Shown here: positions 7,141 to 14,797 of the stretch, in pieces | How the letters are laid out: every line of letters begins with the position of its first letter | Position numbering within the stretch: the first letter of the stretch is position 1 | The notes under the pieces: model-generated | What the model was told of the DNA's origin: nothing | Seen by the model: only the letters and a program-made list of their open reading frames with translations | Database searches by the model: none | Made by a program: the position numbers and the translations under genes | Assembly (NCBI GenBank): GCA_016866215.1 | Contig: VGNE01000037.1 | Span: 1-37,787 of the forward strand | Length of the DNA stretch: 37,787 nt | Origin: Chloroflexota bacterium | GTDB taxonomy: Bacteria; Chloroflexota; Anaerolineae; Anaerolineales; Villigracilaceae | Reading direction: 5' to 3'

Positions 7141-7187
7141 AAGTTGAATGTTACATCCTGTAAACCTGCAACCTTCAACCTGCGACC
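7127..7187. repeat. Imperfect 29-nt-arm hairpin built of GGTTGAAGG-like units
   Basis: The left arm (7127-7155) and right arm (7159-7187) pair at roughly 22 of 29 positions around a three-base loop. The arms consist of reiterated GGTTGAAGG/CCTTCAACC words. It spans the stop of the dehydrogenase and the leader of the redoxin. A comparable palindrome lies at 10129. Confidence 0.5.
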
Positions 7188-7194
7188 TGCAAAC

Positions 7195-7707
7195 ATGTCT
7201 TTAGAAATCAACCACCCCGTTCCCGATTTTGAATTGCCTGATCTTGAAGGCAGGCTTCATCGTCTCAGCGATTATCGCGGCAAAATCATCATCGTCAATT
7301 TTTGGTCTTGTGAATGTCCACATTCGGAGCGGACGGATAAAGCCATCCTGGCGATGTTTGTGCAATGGCGTCTGCACGGTGTGGTGATGCTGTCCATTGC
7401 GTCGAATCGAAGCGAGAATTTTCAAGATGTGAAAAATGCCGCTGACGCCCGCCGCCTGCCAACCGTCCTGCTTGATGCGGATTGTACCGTTGCTGACTTG
7501 TTCGAAGCGCAAACCACTCCGCATGTTTTTGTGATGGATCGAGAGGGAATCCTGCGTTATCGCGGCTCTGCGGATGATGTCACGTTTCGCACAAAAATTC
7601 CGTCGCGCTTCTTTCTGGACGAGGCAGTTGAGTCATTGCTCGAAGGGCATTTGCCAGAGCTGACGGATTCACCTGCCTATGGTTGTACGATTGTGCGTGA
7701 AGTTTGA
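7195..7707 (+). CDS. Redoxin / TlpA-like thioredoxin-fold protein
   Basis: The product has 170 residues. The AhpC/TSA-redoxin pattern is clear: PVPDFELPDLEG near the N terminus, KIIIVNFWSCECPHSE as the active-site helix start, and TTPHVFVMDREGILRYRG as the cis-proline strand. The active site holds Cys-Glu-Cys-Pro instead of the usual CxxC, so the reactive pair is unusual. No signal peptide is visible, so the protein is probably cytosolic. A thiol-disulfide or peroxide-reducing role is inferred. ATG at 7195 is chosen because the conserved domain begins right there; upstream in-frame codons belong to the hairpin leader. No strong SD is seen. Confidence 0.7.
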   Translation: MSLEINHPVPDFELPDLEGRLHRLSDYRGKIIIVNFWSCECPHSERTDKAILAMFVQWRLHGVVMLSIASNRSENFQDVKNAADARRLPTVLLDADCTVADLFEAQTTPHVFVMDREGILRYRGSADDVTFRTKIPSRFFLDEAVESLLEGHLPELTDSPAYGCTIVREV

Positions 7708-7713
7708 TAGAAT
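7708..7713 (+). promoter_or_regulatory. -10 element of a leaderless cNMP/PH gene
   Basis: TAGAAT ends six bases before the GTG start at 7720 and no SD exists between. Transcription starting 6-7 bases after the -10 would begin at or next to the start codon. Confidence 0.5.
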
Positions 7714-7719
7714 AAACCT

Positions 7720-9525
7720 GTGGTTGAGATTAATGAACGCAACGTATTATTAAACAAGATCCATCTCTTCAACGGTTTGATGGATGATCAGTTGACGGGT
7801 ATTTCAGAAAAACTGGAAGAGCGCGTATACCCGGCGGATGCCATCATCTTTGAAATTGGCACAAGACCTGAAGGGTTTTATCTGATCTACGAGGGCAAGG
7901 TGAAGGTAGTCCGGCCGCGTGAAAGAGGCGGGGATTTTGTGGCCTGGCTCACGGCGGGAGATTATTTCGGCGAAGAGGCCTTGTTTGAACAACGCAATCG
8001 TTCGGCAACCGTGATCGCCACTGAAGAGACCGTGATTCTATTTCTATCGCGCGAGGGATTTGAAGACCTGCTTGCAAAGTATGAAAAATTAAAACCGAAT
8101 TTTCTGATATCCATCAAAAGTCGTAAATTAGCGCGCGCCAGCGTGTTCAAATGGCTGGGTCCTAATGAAGTGATTTTTTTCATCGCACGCAGACATAAGA
8201 TCAGGTTGGTCCAGGCTTTGATCGCTCCATTTTTTTTCCTGGCCTTACCCATCGCACTTTTTTCGTGGTCATTTCTAGCAGGCGTAATCACGCCCGTGGT
8301 ACTTGGAGTGATCCTGCTGGTCGGCATCCTGTTATGGGCGCTCTGGCAGGCCATTGATTGGAGCAATGATTATTATATTGTGACCAACCAGCGTGTGGTT
8401 TGGGTGGAGCGTGTGATCGGCATCTACGACAGCCGCCAGGAAGTGCCGCTCGGGACGATTCTTTCGGTGAATGTGGAAACGGACTTGATTGGGCGGGCAT
8501 TCGATTATGGCAATGTGGCGGTGCATACCTTCGTCGGCAATATCCAATTTGATTATATAGATCATCCCAATCAGGCAGCGGATATCATCCGCGAGCATTG
8601 GGAACGCACAAAGTCAAAAGGCACACAGGCGCAAAAAGAAGCGATGAAGAATGCCCTGCGCGCCAAGCTGGGGTTGACTGTGCCGCAACAAGCGCAGGAT
8701 GAACTGCCTCCTCATATTGTGTCGGAAGATCAGAAAATCCAAAATAAGAGACTGATCCGCATTGTACTTGCAAACCTGTTTAAACTACGCGTGGAGGATG
8801 GCGGTACAGTCATTTATCACAAGCATTGGTTTGTGTTATTGAAACAAATGGGACGCCCTTTTTTATTCTTTTTGGGCCTGGTCGTATTGTTGTTCATACG
8901 GATTTGGAGCCTGTACAACAACCCGAATGAGGCAATTTTTGAAAAATTGGAAAGCGGCGGTTTTCGTCCGGATACGATCCTTGTCACAATTCCGCTTCTC
9001 ATGCTGCTCTTCTTTGGCTGGATGATCTGGGAATACATTGACTGGATGAATGACATCTTTCAAGTGACGCCGGATGAAATTATAGACCTTGATAAAACCC
9101 CGCTCGGCACACAGGAACGACGGTCTGCACAGATCGAGAACATATTAAGCACTGAATTTAAACGCAAAGGCCTGATAGGCTATTTATTTAACTTTGGCAC
9201 GGTCTATATTTCCGTGGGCGGCTCAAATCTTGAGTTTCAAGATGTGCTCGATCCCGCCAGTGTGCAGGCAGACATCAACCGCCGCCGCATGGTGCGGCTC
9301 GCGAGGAAAAGCGAAGATTCCACCAACATGGAACAGGAACGTATGGCAATCTGGCTGGCGGCGTATCACCAAAACCTGAAGGAATTTGATACGCCGGTCT
9401 CAACTGAGGAAGATGATGAAATATTAAAAGCCGGTCTGGCCAGCCAGCGCATGGATGATCTTGAAAAAAATGATCAAATAGACACTCTGGTGGATAACCA
9501 ATCCATGGATGACATGGATTTCTGA
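7720..9525 (+). CDS. Cyclic-nucleotide-binding, double bacterial-PH membrane protein
   Basis: The product has 601 residues. Residues 1-~125 form a cNMP-binding beta-roll (GFYLIYEGKVKVV, then GDYFGEEALFEQRNRSATV). Next come two repeated halves, each a pair of membrane helices followed by a bacterial PH-like segment. In the first half these are LVQALIAPFFFLALPIALF and YYIVTNQRVVWVERVIG; in the second, FLFFLGLVVLLFIRI and IFQVTPDEIIDLDK. The C-terminal ~80 residues are acidic. It may let a cyclic nucleotide or another ligand control a membrane scaffold; no enzyme domain is visible. The start is GTG at 7720, 12 bases after the redoxin stop, with a -10 hexamer six bases upstream instead of an RBS. 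Confidence 0.75.
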   Translation: MVEINERNVLLNKIHLFNGLMDDQLTGISEKLEERVYPADAIIFEIGTRPEGFYLIYEGKVKVVRPRERGGDFVAWLTAGDYFGEEALFEQRNRSATVIATEETVILFLSREGFEDLLAKYEKLKPNFLISIKSRKLARASVFKWLGPNEVIFFIARRHKIRLVQALIAPFFFLALPIALFSWSFLAGVITPVVLGVILLVGILLWALWQAIDWSNDYYIVTNQRVVWVERVIGIYDSRQEVPLGTILSVNVETDLIGRAFDYGNVAVHTFVGNIQFDYIDHPNQAADIIREHWERTKSKGTQAQKEAMKNALRAKLGLTVPQQAQDELPPHIVSEDQKIQNKRLIRIVLANLFKLRVEDGGTVIYHKHWFVLLKQMGRPFLFFLGLVVLLFIRIWSLYNNPNEAIFEKLESGGFRPDTILVTIPLLMLLFFGWMIWEYIDWMNDIFQVTPDEIIDLDKTPLGTQERRSAQIENILSTEFKRKGLIGYLFNFGTVYISVGGSNLEFQDVLDPASVQADINRRRMVRLARKSEDSTNMEQERMAIWLAAYHQNLKEFDTPVSTEEDDEILKAGLASQRMDDLEKNDQIDTLVDNQSMDDMDF

Positions 9526-9591
9526 GAGCCTATCCGACACACCCATCCATTATCCAAACAGGCATCTGCAAAAAAGAGGAATTTAACAAGC

Positions 9592-10125
9592 ATGGCATTA
9601 AGACAAATTGTGAACTTGCCCGAACCCATTTTAAGGCGCAAGGCAAAACCAGTCTCGAAGTTCGATAAGGACCTGCAAACATTGATAGATGACATGATCG
9701 AGACGATGCGCGAAGCCCCGGGCGTTGGGCTTGCCGCGCCCCAGATCAACATTTCGCAGCAGCTGGCTGTCGTTGAATACGCAGAAAACGAAGACGATGA
9801 AGAAGAAGATAACGAAGAAGCCCCGTCCAGACCCAAGAAACTTTTTGTGTTGATCAACCCTGAGATCACGAAGGCTTCGGAAGAAAAAGTAATCGGCGTG
9901 GAGGGCTGTCTGTCCATTCCCGGCTTACTGGGAGAGGTGGAGCGGCATAAATCCGTTCAAGTGAAAGCGCTCAACCGCCACGGCATCCCTGTCAAACTAA
10001 AAACAGAAGGCTGGATGGCGCGCATCTTTCAGCATGAAATTGACCACTTGAACGGCGTTTTATTCACAGACCGTGCCACGGAAGTGTGGGTTCCCAAACC
10101 TGATGAAGTGGTGGATTTGGATTAA
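9592..10125 (+). CDS. def: Peptide deformylase
   Basis: All three signature motifs are present: GVGLAAPQ (residues 44-51), EGCLSIPG with the metal ligand Cys106, and QHEIDHLNG with His148, Glu149 and His152. The enzyme removes the N-formyl group from nascent proteins in the cytosol. Residues 65-78 form a strongly acidic insertion (ENEDDEEEDNEEAP) between motifs 1 and 2; it should be a surface loop and is unusual compared with the enterobacterial enzyme. AAGAGGAA lies about a dozen bases before the ATG. It lies 66 bases after the cNMP/PH gene and before recF. Confidence 0.93.
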   Translation: MALRQIVNLPEPILRRKAKPVSKFDKDLQTLIDDMIETMREAPGVGLAAPQINISQQLAVVEYAENEDDEEEDNEEAPSRPKKLFVLINPEITKASEEKVIGVEGCLSIPGLLGEVERHKSVQVKALNRHGIPVKLKTEGWMARIFQHEIDHLNGVLFTDRATEVWVPKPDEVVDLD

Positions 10126-10128
10126 TTT

Positions 10129-10182
10129 GGTCCAAGGTCAAAAGTCGAAAATCCATTACCTTTTGACTTTTGACCTTAGACC
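10129..10182. repeat. Intergenic palindrome with 22-23-nt arms
   Basis: The left arm (10129-10151) and right arm (10161-10182) match the pattern GGTCNAAGGTCAAAAGTC with few mismatches, around a nine-base loop. It begins three bases after the def stop. It may stop transcription or stabilise the upstream mRNA; it lacks a clean T-run. Confidence 0.65.
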
Positions 10183-10212
10183 TTCAACCATTAACTTTTT
10201 CGACCTGCTACG

Positions 10213-11433
10213 ATGTATCTAAAACATCTCTCCCTCACCAACTTTCGCAGTCTCTCCCGTCTGGATGTAGAATTTCCACGGCGAGCTGTTTTGCTTGTGG
10301 GGAGTAACGCGCAAGGCAAGACCAGCGTGCTCGAAGCGATTTATTTTCTGGCGGCATTCACATCCTTTCAAACGCATGTGGATCGGCAGATCGTCAACTT
10401 TCACGAAGCAAAAAATCCGCTGGCGGTGACGCGGCTTGTGGCAGATTATCAACGCGGCAAAACAAAGCATCGTCTCGAAGCGCGCTTGATCCTCGAGCCA
10501 ACGGGCGTCAACGGTCAGCGACTGCGCAAGGAAGTTTTACTGAATGGCGTGAAGAAACACGTCAGCGATATTATGGGGCATTTCAACGCGGTCATTTTTG
10601 TGCCGCAAATGTCACAGATCATCGAAGGCGGGCCCGATGACCGCCGCCGTTATCTCAATCTCGCGTTGGCACAGACTGTCCCCGCTTATGCGCGCGTGTT
10701 GAGTGAGTACAATCAGGCGCTCATGCAACGCAATGCGCTTCTCAAAGCGTTGAGCGAGCGTCCGGGAGACGCGAACCAGTTTCAAGTGTGGGATGAAACG
10801 CTTGTACGACTCGGCGCGCAGATCATTTTATGGCGCATCCAGGCTATTCGGGAGATCGAACGCTTCGCTTCCCGCATTCATCACGACCTGACTCGCGGAA
10901 ACGAAGTGCTTCGTCTCGCTTATGAGCCTGCCTATGATCCGCTTCCCAAGCCCAGGATGCAATTGGGATTGAAGTTGGATACGCCGATTGACCGCTCCAG
11001 TTTGGAATTGGATGAAATCCAAATTGGATTTTTAGCACATCTGAAAAATATCCGCAGTGAAGAGATCGCTCGCGGTGTGACAACGATCGGTCCGCACCGC
11101 GATGATCTGCGCTTCATCATCAATAAAGCGGATGTCAGCGATTACGGCTCGCGCGGTCAAATGCGGACGACCCTGCTGGCCTTGAAGCTCGCCGAAGTCG
11201 AATGGATGAAGGAACGCACGGGTGAATGGCCAGTCCTTCTGTTCGACGAAGTCATGGCTGAGTTGGACGTCCACCGCCGCGCCGATTTATTGAAATATGT
11301 AAACAAAGAACAACAGGTCTTATTCACAACAACAGACATGGGATCGTTCGCTCCCGAATTCATTGAAGAGGCCGAGATATGGCATGTGCGCAGCGGCGTG
11401 GTAACTTCGGGAAGAATAAAAGGAAAAACATGA
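10213..11433 (+). CDS. recF: DNA replication and repair protein RecF
   Basis: The product has 406 residues, slightly longer than the usual ~360-375. Walker A GSNAQGKT lies at residues 30-37 after the typical YLKHLSLTNFRSL start. The ABC-type signature (SRGQMRTTLLALKLAE) and Walker B (WPVLLFDEVMAELD) are near the C terminus. RecF is an SMC-like ATPase that loads RecA at ssDNA-dsDNA junctions with RecO and RecR. Here it is separated from dnaA/dnaN/gyrB and lies between def and a transporter gene. The stop overlaps the next start by four bases. Confidence 0.93.
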   Translation: MYLKHLSLTNFRSLSRLDVEFPRRAVLLVGSNAQGKTSVLEAIYFLAAFTSFQTHVDRQIVNFHEAKNPLAVTRLVADYQRGKTKHRLEARLILEPTGVNGQRLRKEVLLNGVKKHVSDIMGHFNAVIFVPQMSQIIEGGPDDRRRYLNLALAQTVPAYARVLSEYNQALMQRNALLKALSERPGDANQFQVWDETLVRLGAQIILWRIQAIREIERFASRIHHDLTRGNEVLRLAYEPAYDPLPKPRMQLGLKLDTPIDRSSLELDEIQIGFLAHLKNIRSEEIARGVTTIGPHRDDLRFIINKADVSDYGSRGQMRTTLLALKLAEVEWMKERTGEWPVLLFDEVMAELDVHRRADLLKYVNKEQQVLFTTTDMGSFAPEFIEEAEIWHVRSGVVTSGRIKGKT

Positions 11434-12143
11434 ACACAAAAAACTATCGGTTCTTCGACATTATTCTGGGCATTTTTGTTGCGGTGCTGTTGATCAGCAA
11501 CATCGCCTCGTCTGCCAAGATCATTGATCTGGGCTTCAGCGTTTTTAATATCCGCATGGCATTCGATGCGGGCACGATCCTCTTCCCGATTGGATATGTC
11601 TTTGGCGACATTCTGACCGAAGTCTATGGTTACAAGCGCTCGCGCCGCGTGATCTGGACAGGCTTCTTTTCGCTTGCATTGGCGGCCTTCGTCTTTTGGG
11701 TCATCAGCAACTTACCCGCTGAAGCCACCTGGCAGGGTTACGCAGGCGATAACGCCTATCAAGCCATTCTGGGCGGTATGAGCAGCGGCGGGATTGTCCT
11801 TGCCAGCCTGGCTGGTTTCTGGCTCGGTGAATTCACAAATTCCTTCACATTGGCAAAAATGAAAGTGTTCACCCGTGGACGCTGGCTATGGTCGCGCACG
11901 ATTGGCAGTACGCTGGTCGGCGAATTGGTTGATACGGCTATGTTTGTTGTGGTCGCTTCCGCTTTTGGTGTTTTCCCCTGGAGCCTGTTCTTAACGCTCA
12001 CGGTCACAAATTATCTCTTCAAGGTGGCTGTGGAAGTATTACTCACACCTCTTACGTATGCAGTCGTGCGGGCATTGAAACGCGCAGAGCACGAAGATTA
12101 CTATGACCACGATACGAACTTTAATCCGTTCGTGATGGATTAA
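11430..12143 (+). CDS. VUT-family membrane transporter (queuosine-precursor type)
   Basis: The product has 237 residues and about six membrane helices, e.g. IILGIFVAVLLISNIASS and GFFSLALAAFVFWVIS. The Vut_1/YhhQ features include an FPIGYVFGDILTEVYGYKRS loop and a later GSTLVGELVDTAMFVVVASA helix. Family members import queuosine precursors (preQ0/preQ1 or queuine). No queuosine synthesis genes are in the window, so the substrate is inferred from family. ATG at 11430 lies in an ATGA overlap with the recF stop and follows AAAAGGAAAAA, a modest RBS, so translation is probably coupled to recF. Confidence 0.85.
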   Translation: MNTKNYRFFDIILGIFVAVLLISNIASSAKIIDLGFSVFNIRMAFDAGTILFPIGYVFGDILTEVYGYKRSRRVIWTGFFSLALAAFVFWVISNLPAEATWQGYAGDNAYQAILGGMSSGGIVLASLAGFWLGEFTNSFTLAKMKVFTRGRWLWSRTIGSTLVGELVDTAMFVVVASAFGVFPWSLFLTLTVTNYLFKVAVEVLLTPLTYAVVRALKRAEHEDYYDHDTNFNPFVMD

Positions 12144-12162
12144 AGTATTTTGGTAATAATAC

Positions 12163-12200
12163 AAACACGGAGTCAAGATTGCTCGACTCCGTGTTTTTTC
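12163..12200. terminator. Bidirectional terminator between the transporter and PAP2 genes
   Basis: Twelve-base perfect arms (12163-12174 AAACACGGAGTC and 12185-12196 GACTCCGTGTTT) end in TTTTTC. The downstream gene is convergent, so the hairpin can serve both strands. Confidence 0.88.
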
Positions 12201-12218
12201 AATTCACAAAAAATCAAC

Positions 12219-12779
12219 TCACCAAAGCGGAAAACCGATCAACCCTGTCAACCAGTCAATCATTGGCTGATACACCTGCAAGCCGATCAAGCCAATTATT
12301 ATTCCCAGGATTGCGCCTGCCACAACATCTGAAACATAATGGACGCCCATCGCCGTACGCGCCAAAGCTACCAGCGGCGCCCAAATCCAAAGAACTACAG
12401 CAAGCCAGGGCGGGGCAAGAACCGATGCAATGACCGCTATCAGAAATGAACGGGCGGCATGACCTGATGGAAAGGAATGCGGGTCCGTGTTGCGATAAAT
12501 CCCACCCCACTCGCCTTCCGGTCTTTCCCTGCGGACGAGAAATTTGATGGCAAGCACTACGCCAGCCAGCCCCAGCATGCCAAAGAATTCAACCACTTCC
12601 CACTGCTTCCATGCCGAGTTGCTAAAGAACCAAAGGCTGATCAGCGCCACGGCCCAAAACCATGAGTCGCCGGAGTGCGCAAAGAAAGCGGCAAGATTGC
12701 GCAAAAAACCCGGCTTTTCAGCCACGCGCAATTGACTGGAGAGTCGGGCGTCAAACTCAAGGATGGAGCGAAGACTCAT
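12219..12779 (-). CDS. PAP2-family phosphatase (undecaprenyl-diphosphate phosphatase-like)
   Basis: The product has 186 residues and several membrane helices. The three phosphatase motifs are complete: KFLVRRERP, then SFPSGHAARS, then RTAMGVHYVSDVVAG with the catalytic histidine. Enzymes of this class dephosphorylate undecaprenyl diphosphate or other lipid phosphates at the outer membrane face. It is the last gene of a three-gene minus-strand run and overlaps the nucleotidyltransferase stop by four bases (ATGA), so it is probably translationally coupled. The substrate is not determinable. Confidence 0.87.
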   Translation of the reverse strand: MSLRSILEFDARLSSQLRVAEKPGFLRNLAAFFAHSGDSWFWAVALISLWFFSNSAWKQWEVVEFFGMLGLAGVVLAIKFLVRRERPEGEWGGIYRNTDPHSFPSGHAARSFLIAVIASVLAPPWLAVVLWIWAPLVALARTAMGVHYVSDVVAGAILGIIIGLIGLQVYQPMIDWLTGLIGFPLW

Positions 12780-13663
12780 TTTTTCTTCGCCTTTACCCTG
12801 ACTTTTATTTTGGGAACAAAGGTTTTTTTAACAGGTTTCGGTTTGACACTTTTCTTTTTGGAGACGGGTTTCCCGACCGCCGCAATCAACTTACGTTTTT
12901 GACGGGCAAAATCTTCACGCATCAATTCCAATTGATGAGGTTTATCCACATCCATGCACGGCTCAGCCTGAGACCAAATGATGGCGCGGCCCTTGATGCC
13001 GATCCGTTCCGAAGCACGCTCCACCAAGCCTTGCAAAGTGAATTGATGTGTGAACAATTGAAAGAGGGTATCCCAGCCGATCACCGCCGCCTGTCGCAAG
13101 GGACTCTTGCGATTGCCGATCAACTCTTCCCAGGTATCAAGATGATCCGTTGTCATACTGACATGAATGACATTTATATCCGCGCCGCATACTTCCATAT
13201 CTTTTAATTTTGTATAAGTGCGGTTGGAGGTGGGAAAACGGGTTTCCATCACCTCACGCGGACAAACACCGTAATAGAGATCATCCCTGGTTTGCATGGT
13301 AGTTTTCACCAGCCAATCCACCATGTCGCTTTTGAGGGCGGGAATATCAGATGAGACCATCAGGACATATTCGCTTTTCTTATTCAACTCAATCGCCTTG
13401 TTCACACCCGCTACGATGTTGGCCAGCATGCGGCCCTGATTGGAGATGTAATGCAAAGGCTTTTTGCAGGTCAATTCACTTTTTGGAGAAAGCCCAATCA
13501 GGATAACGTTATCCACTTTTTTGGCATCGCCTAATGCATCCAAAACCCATTGCACCATGGGCTTGCCTGCGATCTCGATCAAGGCCTTGGAGTCGCCTTT
13601 GGAATAAGTATATAAAGGGTCGCCGGGTTGGGGAATTCCGCCAGCGGTAATGATCGCATCCAT
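12776..13663 (-). CDS. MobA-like nucleotidyltransferase with basic C-terminal tail
   Basis: The product has 295 residues. The GT-A/MobA-like fold starts with MDAIITAGG and a KGDSKALIEIAGKPMVQWVL segment, equivalent to the signature loop of NTP transferases. A metal-binding-type VSSDIP lies near residue 105. It probably transfers NMP to a phosphorylated substrate, which cannot be named. The last ~40 residues are a Lys/Pro/Val-rich tail (KKKSVKPKPVKKTFVP) unlikely to be part of the fold. It starts two bases after the quinate-dehydrogenase-like gene ends and overlaps the PAP2 gene by four bases; the three genes form an operon. Confidence 0.75.
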   Translation of the reverse strand: MDAIITAGGIPQPGDPLYTYSKGDSKALIEIAGKPMVQWVLDALGDAKKVDNVILIGLSPKSELTCKKPLHYISNQGRMLANIVAGVNKAIELNKKSEYVLMVSSDIPALKSDMVDWLVKTTMQTRDDLYYGVCPREVMETRFPTSNRTYTKLKDMEVCGADINVIHVSMTTDHLDTWEELIGNRKSPLRQAAVIGWDTLFQLFTHQFTLQGLVERASERIGIKGRAIIWSQAEPCMDVDKPHQLELMREDFARQKRKLIAAVGKPVSKKKSVKPKPVKKTFVPKIKVRVKAKKK

Positions 13664-13665
13664 AT

Positions 13666-14571
13666 TTAATTCAACTCCTGCAACTGAGGTTCAAAGCCGA
13701 GTTTATTGAGCATTTCAGTTAATTCGGGCCATGTCAGCGGGCGCCCCTTGCCAGCGACAGCCACCAGCGCGGCTTCCATCATATTCGTACCAAAGGAACG
13801 TCCGTCCATCACGGGCGTTGTGGTGATGAGATATTTCACGCCCGCTTTCTTAAATTGGGCTACGTCTTCGGGTGTGGTTGTATTGGTAACGATGACTTTG
13901 CCCGTCAGGTCATCTGGCATAAAACGTTTAATGTAATGGCAATCGCCTGCGATCACGGTTGCCCATCCGTAATATTTTCCCCACTTGGGTGTGCGCTTCT
14001 CCTGTTTTTCGCCTGTGGGATAGATCCACGCGAAGGGCAATCGCCCGGCAATCGGCATGAGCAGTGCGGCCAATATCTTAAGCTGGCTGATTTTATGAAT
14101 TGCAATCGGAATATCCAGCCCAAACATCAGGTCGCCAAAGACCGTTTCATAACCCGCATCTGCAAACGCCTGGGAGAGTCCCCAGCGATCCACGCCTACG
14201 GTCACAAGCACTTTGCGGCCGCGGGAGTTGATGTAATCGCCAATTTTCTTATCCAGGAATGCAGGAGCTTTATTTTCAAGCGTGTTCTTTAATCCACCGC
14301 CGTCCACCAGCGGCGTCTTTTTAACATAGCGCACCATGGGGGTCACTGAATGAAAGGGGTATCGTTTTCCATCTGCCACAACTTCCAAATCTGCACCGCC
14401 TACACCAAATGCATCCACCGTACCATCGAGTTCTTTGTATTTCAAAGCGGCGGCTTCCATGTCCCCATCTGTGCCGATGCGCTCGATGCTGATTTTTTCG
14501 CCAAGCAGCGTCACTTCCACAGCCTTGTTGCGTTTGGACGAACCGATACTGATACTGACTGCGCGTTTCAT
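13666..14571 (-). CDS. Quinate-5-dehydrogenase-like conserved protein
   Basis: The product has 301 residues. It resembles the family often labelled quinate 5-dehydrogenase in Chloroflexota and Actinomycetota: SISIGSSKRNKAVEVTLLG at the start, a RIGTDGDMEAAALKYKELDG segment, then DAFGVGGADLEVVADGKRY. The middle holds a Rossmann-like stretch (RKVLVTVGVDRWGLSQAF), and a late VIVTNTTTPEDVAQFKKAG follows. The label is mostly automatic, and real quinate activity is not shown by anything here. The linkage to a nucleotidyltransferase and a lipid phosphatase argues for an envelope or polar-lipid pathway. GAGGAGC precedes ATG at 14571. Confidence 0.6.
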   Translation of the reverse strand: MKRAVSISIGSSKRNKAVEVTLLGEKISIERIGTDGDMEAAALKYKELDGTVDAFGVGGADLEVVADGKRYPFHSVTPMVRYVKKTPLVDGGGLKNTLENKAPAFLDKKIGDYINSRGRKVLVTVGVDRWGLSQAFADAGYETVFGDLMFGLDIPIAIHKISQLKILAALLMPIAGRLPFAWIYPTGEKQEKRTPKWGKYYGWATVIAGDCHYIKRFMPDDLTGKVIVTNTTTPEDVAQFKKAGVKYLITTTPVMDGRSFGTNMMEAALVAVAGKGRPLTWPELTEMLNKLGFEPQLQELN

Positions 14572-14797
14572 GAAGAATGCTCCTCAAGATGAGATAATGC
14601 CATTTATATCACGAATCAAGAATCGGATTGGGCGGAGTGTGAAAGCCTGCGCGCAAACATATTAGGCGGGTCGCTACTAACCGGGATGGCGTACCTGCGC
14701 TCCCGAAAAAGCGTCGGGACGGTGTGGCGTGCACCGCAAGCAACAGAATTGGGAAAGGTGTAAAATATCACAAAAACAAATTATTCCTGGAGGAAAA

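Noticed and set aside
14701-14719. TCCCGA hairpin upstream of the lyase gene as a riboswitch or terminator
   Set aside because: The stem is only six pairs with no T-run and no conserved aptamer features.
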